Shown one piece after another: positions 7,465 through 11,775 of a stretch of 11,775 nucleotides of DNA (positions are counted from its first letter, which is position 1; each line of letters begins with the position of its first letter). The notes beneath the pieces are model-generated. The model was not told the DNA's origin and did not search any database. It saw nothing but the letters and a program-made list of their open reading frames with translations. The stretch comes from Bacilli bacterium (GTDB lineage: Bacteria > Bacillota_I > Bacilli_A > RF39 > UBA660), in the NCBI GenBank assembly GCA_016296435.1, contig JAEDJI010000022.1, forward strand, positions 1 through 11,775. The letters run 5' to 3'. Position numbers and translations under genes: made by a program.

Positions 7465-8604
7465 AATTTTCTCTACTTTATCTTTTAAAACATTGTTTTC
7501 TTCTTCAAGTATTTGATTTCTATCAATTAGTTCTTTATTATTATCATCAAGTTTTTTTATTAAAATATCTTTCTTTTCAATATCAGCTTTAGCGGTCTTA
7601 AGACTTGTTATAAGTTCTGTGTATGATTCATTATTATTTTTATCACTATCTTTCTTTGATAAAGAATCATTATGTGAACCAATAAGATTTAATAAATAAT
7701 TTGGTATATCACCATATTTACTGTCCAATTTGACTGCATCAATTACACAGTTAGAACTGATTTTATCTGTTATTTCTTTTATTATTTCTATAGTTTTATT
7801 TTTTTCATCATAAAGATTTTGTACTTTATCTATGTAGAATATACAATCTTCACTTACATTTATAATTGCTTTATATTCTTCAGCATATCTTTTAATATTT
7901 TTAATTTTACCTATTTTTTGACTTGTGTCATAAAAGTATTTATTTTGAGATAGGTTACCATAATCATCAATAACATTTTTTATAAGTGTCTGAGCAATAG
8001 TAATAGTTTGTCCTTTTAAAACTTGGTTAAAAAATTTTCTATACTCATCAGAATATTCTTCGAATTGCATATTAGTCATTGGTTGATAAAGACCATTTTT
8101 GTTAAGTTTTAATCCAATGATACTTATTTTGTCTTTATTTAATTTGTCTTTTGTTACAATATAGTAGTCTCCTTCTAGTTTCTCTTCTCCAGTTATGTAT
8201 GATTTTTCACTTTCGTATTTTACAATGAATTCAATATTAAAAACATTCAAAATACATATATTTTTAAAGTTTGCTAATTTTTTATCAATATGTTTAGAAA
8301 ATACTTGTTCTTCTTTGATATACCCATCTTTTATGCGTGACAATAATAATTTTGGATTTTTTAATATATCATCAAGAATTGAAGAAGAACCACCAATATA
8401 GTGACCTGTACTTCTTAGATAATTTATGTTTACTCCAAGTAAGTGCGATAATGCTCTTTCTCCAAAGTCTATTTCTAATTTATCATTATTACTTAAAAAT
8501 AATTTATATCTAGTATTTGGCATATCATTATCAAAATACCAATCTAAACAGTTTTCAATCTTATCTAGTATATCTAGATACTTGTTACTATCAATTCTAT
8601 TCAT
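7450..8604 (-). CDS. Unassigned protein; possible PBECR4-type domain plus coiled coil
   Basis: A 384-residue soluble protein that I do not recognise with confidence. Residues 14-60 run from a helix into two strands (YKLFLSNNDKLEIDF) and a helix carrying HLLG (54-57). Residues 115-178 look like beta strands: NICILNVFNIEFIVKY, DYYIVTKD, ISIIGLKLNKNG, then LYQPMTNM. That order, with an early His in HLLG and a late P-x-T, resembles the PBECR4 branch of the phage barnase/EndoU/colicin/RelE-like (BECR) nuclease fold; this is a by-eye resemblance. A middle region (180-310) has no recognised motif. Residues about 326-381 are a charged heptad-like coiled coil (ELIDRNQILEEENNVLKDK). There is no signal peptide or membrane segment. 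AAGGAGG at 8612-8618 fixes the ATG at 8604. It is a single gene with its own promoter and terminator, convergent with ftsW and divergent from dacF. It could instead be a structural or scaffolding protein. Confidence 0.85.
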   Translation of the reverse strand: MNRIDSNKYLDILDKIENCLDWYFDNDMPNTRYKLFLSNNDKLEIDFGERALSHLLGVNINYLRSTGHYIGGSSSILDDILKNPKLLLSRIKDGYIKEEQVFSKHIDKKLANFKNICILNVFNIEFIVKYESEKSYITGEEKLEGDYYIVTKDKLNKDKISIIGLKLNKNGLYQPMTNMQFEEYSDEYRKFFNQVLKGQTITIAQTLIKNVIDDYGNLSQNKYFYDTSQKIGKIKNIKRYAEEYKAIINVSEDCIFYIDKVQNLYDEKNKTIEIIKEITDKISSNCVIDAVKLDSKYGDIPNYLLNLIGSHNDSLSKKDSDKNNNESYTELITSLKTAKADIEKKDILIKKLDDNNKELIDRNQILEEENNVLKDKVEKIRAII

Positions 8605-8631
8605 ATAATTGCCTCCTTAATAAATGACTAG

Positions 8632-8660
8632 ATTATATCATATTTTTAATAAAATATCAA
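8632..8660 (-). promoter_or_regulatory. Strong sigma-A-type promoter of the minus-strand gene
   Basis: On the minus strand TTGATA (8660-8655) and TATAAT (8637-8632) are 17 bases apart, with TG one base before the -10 (TGATATAAT), so the -10 is a perfect extended one and the -35 has one mismatch. Transcription would start near 8625, leaving about 20 bases of leader with the AAGGAGG site in it. This is the best-matching promoter I can see in the window, which suggests the gene is expressed constitutively unless repressed. Confidence 0.8.
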
Positions 8661-8695
8661 ACTATATTGTATTTTTTTGTTGTTATAAATTTATA

Positions 8696-8713
8696 TAATT
8701 GTATTTACAATTA
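8696..8713. repeat. 18-base operator-like palindrome
   Basis: TAATTGTATTTACAATTA has perfect 7-base inverted arms (TAATTGT and ACAATTA) around a 4-base centre, and overlaps the probable -35 (TTTACA, 8704-8709) of the dacF-like gene. It is 36 bases upstream of the -35 of the divergent gene. The size and position suit a dimeric repressor operator, for example of MarR type, but no regulator gene is in the window. Chance is possible in such AT-rich DNA. Confidence 0.4.
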
Positions 8714-8735
8714 AATGAAAAACGTATATTATAAT
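8704..8735 (+). promoter_or_regulatory. Promoter of the dacF-like gene
   Basis: TTTACA (8704-8709) lies 17 bases before TATTAT (8727-8732), each one mismatch from consensus. A perfect TATAAT (8730-8735) overlaps the same -10 region but at a 20-base spacing. Transcription would start around 8739-8742, directly before the AAAAGGTGAT ribosome binding site. The -35 lies in the palindrome at 8696-8713, so a bound repressor would block it. Confidence 0.6.
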
Positions 8736-8759
8736 GTTATAAGATAAAAGGTGATATTT

Positions 8760-9983
8760 ATGAAGAAATTTATATTTATGATATTAAGTATTCTTCTTTT
8801 TTGTGTAGCTATTCCTGTAGATGCTCTTAGTATTAATAGTAAGAACGTTGTTTTATATAATTTAGATACTAATGAAAAGGTATTTGGCTATAAAGATACT
8901 CAAAAGGTTAGTATTGCTTCTCTTACAAAGATTATGACTGCAGTTGTTGCACTTGAAAATATTGATAATTTAGATAAAAAGGTTGTTATAACTAAAGATA
9001 TGTTAAAAGGTTTGAAAGAAAAGGATGCATATGTTGTGGGTCTTAAAGTAGGACAAGAAGTTTCTTACATGGAACTGCTTTATGCATGTGTTATAGCAAG
9101 TGGCGGAGATGCTACTAATGCTATTGCTATATCTATTTCTGGTAGTATAGATGAGTTTGTTGTTTTAATGAATAAAAAAGCAAAAGAGTTGAATCTTAAT
9201 AATACTTCATTTGCTAATCCGATAGGATTTGATGATACGAGTAATTATAGTACAGTGACAGAAGTTGCACAACTTTTAATGTATGCTTTAAAAAATAATA
9301 CGTTTAAAAAGGTATTTACTACTGATTCATATGAGTTTAAAGATAAGTCTATAATTGTTAAAAGTTCTATGAGAGAAAGTGGAAAGAGTGCTGGTATTGA
9401 TACATCAATGATACTTGGTGCAAAGACTGGGTATACCCCTCATGCTGGGATGTGTTTAGCCTCTATTGCATATGATAATAAGAATGATATAAATTATTTA
9501 CTTGTTACAACTGGTGCTGATTCTGATTATGATAAGTATTACAATATTAAGGATGCTTATGAGATGTATAATTATTTTTTTACTAATTACAGTTATCATG
9601 TGTTAGTAGAAAAAAATAGTGAAATAATAAAGATATCTACAAAGTATTTGAAAGATGATTTTATAACTTTTAAGTCTAATGAAGAGGTAAGATTGCTTTA
9701 TAATAATAATGATTTTGATAAGAATAATATTAAATTATCTTATACTGGCATAAAACAGATAAAACCTTTTACTAAAAGGAAAGAAAAATTAGGAGTTTTA
9801 GATATTTATTACAAAGATAAAGTTATAAAAAGTATTGATATTATCTTAGAAAGTAAATCTAGTATTGATATTATAAAAGTAATAAAGGGAGAATGGTTTA
9901 CTGTACTAAGTATATTTATATTTTTGTTCTCACTCACAGTATTTATTTTTACTTTTAAAAAATTTTTAAAAAGCATACGATAA
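8760..9983 (+). CDS. dacF: D-alanyl-D-alanine carboxypeptidase (DacF-like low-molecular-weight PBP)
   Basis: A penicillin-binding serine peptidase (family S11) that removes the terminal D-Ala from peptidoglycan side chains outside the membrane. The product has 407 residues. A signal peptide (MKK plus a hydrophobic stretch to about 20) would be cleaved after A22 (VDA). The active-site SxxK is SLTK with S54 and K57; the third motif is KTG at 222-224. The second motif, normally SxN, reads SGG at 114-116 followed by DATNA. A PBP5 C-terminal-type domain covers about 278-365, and a C-terminal hydrophobic helix (about 380-398) followed by KKFLKSIR anchors the protein, a variation on the usual amphipathic helix. 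AAAAGGTGAT at 8746-8755 precedes the ATG at 8760; the in-frame GTG at 8751 lies in that site. Monocistronic, between a promoter and a terminator. DacA and DacF paralogues cannot be told apart with certainty. Confidence 0.9.
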   Translation: MKKFIFMILSILLFCVAIPVDALSINSKNVVLYNLDTNEKVFGYKDTQKVSIASLTKIMTAVVALENIDNLDKKVVITKDMLKGLKEKDAYVVGLKVGQEVSYMELLYACVIASGGDATNAIAISISGSIDEFVVLMNKKAKELNLNNTSFANPIGFDDTSNYSTVTEVAQLLMYALKNNTFKKVFTTDSYEFKDKSIIVKSSMRESGKSAGIDTSMILGAKTGYTPHAGMCLASIAYDNKNDINYLLVTTGADSDYDKYYNIKDAYEMYNYFFTNYSYHVLVEKNSEIIKISTKYLKDDFITFKSNEEVRLLYNNNDFDKNNIKLSYTGIKQIKPFTKRKEKLGVLDIYYKDKVIKSIDIILESKSSIDIIKVIKGEWFTVLSIFIFLFSLTVFIFTFKKFLKSIR

Positions 9984-10012
9984 GGTAATAATTGATAAGT
10001 TATTGCTTTTTC
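9982..10012 (+). terminator. Intrinsic terminator of the dacF-like gene
   Basis: GTAATAA within 9985-9991 pairs with TTATTGC (10000-10006), extended outward by A/G with T pairs to about 10 bp, with an 8-base loop and T's at 10007-10011. The stem begins in the dacF stop codon. A further outer pairing, GCATA (9973-9977) with TATGC (10013-10017), encloses it. The stem contains wobble pairs and is moderate in strength. Confidence 0.65.
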
Positions 10013-10032
10013 TATGCATTTCATGTTATAAT
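10003..10032 (+). promoter_or_regulatory. Promoter of the RNase J-family gene
   Basis: A perfect -10 TATAAT (10027-10032) is preceded by TG at one base (TGTTATAAT), an extended -10. The best -35 is the weak TTGCTT (10003-10008) at an 18-base spacing, inside the 3' arm of the dacF terminator. Transcription would begin near 10039, giving a leader of about 48 bases. The extended -10 can compensate for a poor -35. Confidence 0.6.
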
Positions 10033-10087
10033 TTACTAGGTTGCTTACTTTATATAAAAAAATGAAAGGAGAAGTAAAGAATAAAAT

Positions 10088-11737
10088 ATGAGTAAAATTA
10101 AAATATTTGGTCTTGGAGGACTAAATGAAAATGGAAAAAATATGTATATAGTAGATGTAGATGACAACATATTTGTATTTGATGCAGGGTTAAAGTATCC
10201 TAATTCTAATATGTTGGGTGTTGATTACATCATACCTAATTTTGATTATTTAAAAGAAAATAGAAAGCAAGTACGTGGTATTTTTATTACTCACGGTCAT
10301 GATGGCAATATGGGAGCACTTCCTGATATACTTAATGAAATGCCTGATATACCTGTTTATGCTACTAAGTTTACAATGAATTTGATTAAGAAAGAGTTGG
10401 ATGAGAGAAATATTAAAGCAACTAAATTAAAGGAAATTAGACCACATTCTAAGATTGATATAGCTAATTTTTCAATATTTCCAATTGAGGTAACTCATTC
10501 TATACCTGAAGCTGTTTTATATGTTTTATATACCGATGATGGTGCAATTGTTTACGCAACAGATTTTGTATTTGATTCTACTATGCTTGGATCATATAAA
10601 ACAGATATAGGTAAGCTTGCATATGTAGGAAAACAAGGGGTATTATGTCTTCTTTGTGAATCATGTTATGCTTATAGAACAGGTCATACTAGCCCAAGTC
10701 ATAGAATATATTCTAAGATGTGGGATATATTAAATAGTACTGAAGATAGGATTATAGTTAGTTTATATCCAGATCATATTTATAGATTACAAGAAATATT
10801 TGATGCTGTATCTAGAACCAAAAGAAAGATTGTAATAATGGGTAAGAAACTTCAAGAAGCAGTGGATTATTCAATCGATAATAATTATTTGAATATAGAT
10901 AAGAGTATTATAGGAAATTTATCTAATATAAAAGATAAAGATGTAGTTATTATAGTAGCAGACGATAAGGAAAAAGAAGTTGCAAGTTTAGAAAAAATTA
11001 TTAATGGGTATGATAAGTATGTTAAATTAAAAGCAGGGGATACTGTATTTATTTCTGAACCAGTTTATCCTGGTAATGAAAAGATTATTTCAAATATTGT
11101 TGATGACCTATCAAGACTTGATGTTGAAGCAATTACACTTTCTATGAAAAAGCATGTTTTACACCATGCATCTAGTGAAGATTTAATGCAAATGATTAAT
11201 CTTATGAATCCTAAATATTATATGCCTGTTCGTGGAGAATATAGATATCAATATATGAATGCTAATGTAGCAGAATTAACTGGTATTGATAAAGAAAATA
11301 TATTACTTAAATTAAATGGTGATGTAGTAGAATTTAATAATGGAATATTACAAGATAACAATGAACACATTAAGACTGATGAAATATTAATAGATGGTAA
11401 TCAATCTGATGATATTGGAGAATTAGTATTAAAAGATAGACAATTACTTAGTAAAAATGGTATTGTAATAGTAAGTGCAAGTTTGGATAAGAAAACTAAA
11501 AAAATATTAGTTGATCCTCAAATAATAACAAGAGGTTTTATCTATGTAAAGGATAATCTTGATCTTATTACTAAGACAGAAGAGTTATGTAAAGAAGTAA
11601 TACTTGATTTAGTTGAACCCAATCAAAAGGTTGATTTTACTGGTTTAAAGCTTAAGATAAGAGATGTACTTAGTCATTATTTTGAAAAAGAAACTGGTAG
11701 TGTTCCTATGATAATAACTGTTATATCTGAAATATAA
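10088..11737 (+). CDS. rnj: Ribonuclease J-family protein with degenerate metal site (J2-like?)
   Basis: A metallo-beta-lactamase/beta-CASP protein of the RNase J family, which in Bacillota degrades and matures RNA as a 5'-exonuclease and endonuclease. At 549 residues it has the usual length and complete architecture: lactamase halves (1 to about 200 and about 350-420), a beta-CASP insertion between, and a C-terminal domain with TRGFIYVKD (481-489). Several metal ligands differ from the family consensus: HxHxDH reads HGHDGN (69-74), so the motif's Asp and last His are Gly and Asn, and PVHGE reads PVRGE (380-384). THSIP (136-140) and ATDF (157-160) keep their ligands. B. subtilis RNase J2 also deviates at this motif and works with J1, so a J2-like partner role is plausible. 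The ATG at 10088 is the only near start, but its AAAGGAG (10065-10071) lies 16 bases away. It has its own promoter and terminator. Confidence 0.88.
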   Translation: MSKIKIFGLGGLNENGKNMYIVDVDDNIFVFDAGLKYPNSNMLGVDYIIPNFDYLKENRKQVRGIFITHGHDGNMGALPDILNEMPDIPVYATKFTMNLIKKELDERNIKATKLKEIRPHSKIDIANFSIFPIEVTHSIPEAVLYVLYTDDGAIVYATDFVFDSTMLGSYKTDIGKLAYVGKQGVLCLLCESCYAYRTGHTSPSHRIYSKMWDILNSTEDRIIVSLYPDHIYRLQEIFDAVSRTKRKIVIMGKKLQEAVDYSIDNNYLNIDKSIIGNLSNIKDKDVVIIVADDKEKEVASLEKIINGYDKYVKLKAGDTVFISEPVYPGNEKIISNIVDDLSRLDVEAITLSMKKHVLHHASSEDLMQMINLMNPKYYMPVRGEYRYQYMNANVAELTGIDKENILLKLNGDVVEFNNGILQDNNEHIKTDEILIDGNQSDDIGELVLKDRQLLSKNGIVIVSASLDKKTKKILVDPQIITRGFIYVKDNLDLITKTEELCKEVILDLVEPNQKVDFTGLKLKIRDVLSHYFEKETGSVPMIITVISEI

Positions 11738-11739
11738 TT

Positions 11740-11765
11740 AAAGTACTTGAAAAAGTACTTTTTTT
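11740..11765 (+). terminator. Intrinsic terminator of the RNase J-family gene
   Basis: AAAGTACTT (11740-11748) and AAGTACTTT (11753-11761) form a perfect 9-bp stem closed by a GAAA tetraloop (11749-11752), followed by seven T's (11759-11765). The GNRA loop and U run make this the clearest terminator in the window, starting two bases after the stop codon. Confidence 0.88.
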
Positions 11766-11775
11766 GTTATAAAAT

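Noticed and set aside
8195-8608. Plus-strand open frames of 60-68 codons opposite the unassigned minus-strand gene
   Set aside because: The minus-strand gene has a full promoter, ribosome binding site, long frame and terminator. The short antisense frames have no such signals.
9809-10024. Minus-strand open frame of 71 codons opposite the 3' end of dacF
   Set aside because: It is antisense to the PBP membrane anchor, extends through the terminator and promoter region, and lacks a ribosome binding site.
10051-10060. TTTATATAAA palindrome in the RNase J leader as an operator
   Set aside because: It is a pure A/T 10-mer of a kind expected by chance in this DNA and lies downstream of the probable transcription start.
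1-11775. Mycoplasma-type code (TGA as tryptophan)
   Set aside because: All tryptophans use TGG and no conserved gene is interrupted by TGA, so the standard code fits despite the low GC.
1-11775. CRISPR array, insertion sequence, tRNA or rRNA gene
   Set aside because: I saw no regularly spaced direct repeats, transposase-like product, terminal inverted repeats or cloverleaf sequence; the intergenic spaces are short and explained by promoters and terminators.

Overview
The window is about 11.8 kb of very AT-rich DNA (GC in the high twenties by eye). It has strong AAGGAGG/AGGTGAT ribosome binding sites, sigma-A-like promoters and A/T-rich intrinsic terminators. This points to a low-GC Bacillota, probably class Bacilli or an uncultured relative near the Mollicutes (RF39-like lineages are one candidate; the placement is inference). 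Tryptophan is read as TGG throughout and no gene is broken by TGA, so the code is standard and not the Mycoplasma code. An FtsW-type glycan polymerase and a penicillin-binding D,D-carboxypeptidase indicate a cell with a peptidoglycan wall. All eight genes end in TAA.

Layout: (1) positions 1-28 are the 3' end of what looks like a T-box leader, followed by pheS and pheT (both subunits of phenylalanyl-tRNA synthetase, overlapping by one base) and a terminator whose loop contains the pheT stop codon. (2) A well-formed promoter at 3452-3480 drives two overlapping flavoprotein genes, a BaiN/HI0933-like enzyme and a COG2509-type dehydrogenase, followed 39 bases later by an ftsW/rodA/spoVE-family gene. 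(3) A bidirectional terminator separates that operon from a convergent minus-strand gene (7450-8604) that I cannot assign confidently. It may have an N-terminal PBECR4/BECR-type nuclease-like domain and it has a C-terminal coiled coil. (4) A 155-base divergent intergenic region holds the promoter of that gene, the promoter of a dacF-like D,D-carboxypeptidase, and an 18-base operator-like palindrome over the latter's -35 region. (5) dacF ends in a terminator, and a separate promoter then drives an RNase J-family gene that lacks several metal-binding residues of the family and ends in a GAAA-loop terminator.

Most of the window is housekeeping: translation (pheST), redox flavoproteins, cell-wall synthesis and trimming (ftsW, dacF) and RNA turnover (RNase J). 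The parts that most deserve a second look are the unassigned minus-strand gene, the degenerate RNase J active site with its unusual translation-initiation region, the altered SxN motif of the carboxypeptidase, and the palindrome in the divergent promoter region. I saw no mobile element, CRISPR array, tRNA, rRNA or clear defence system.
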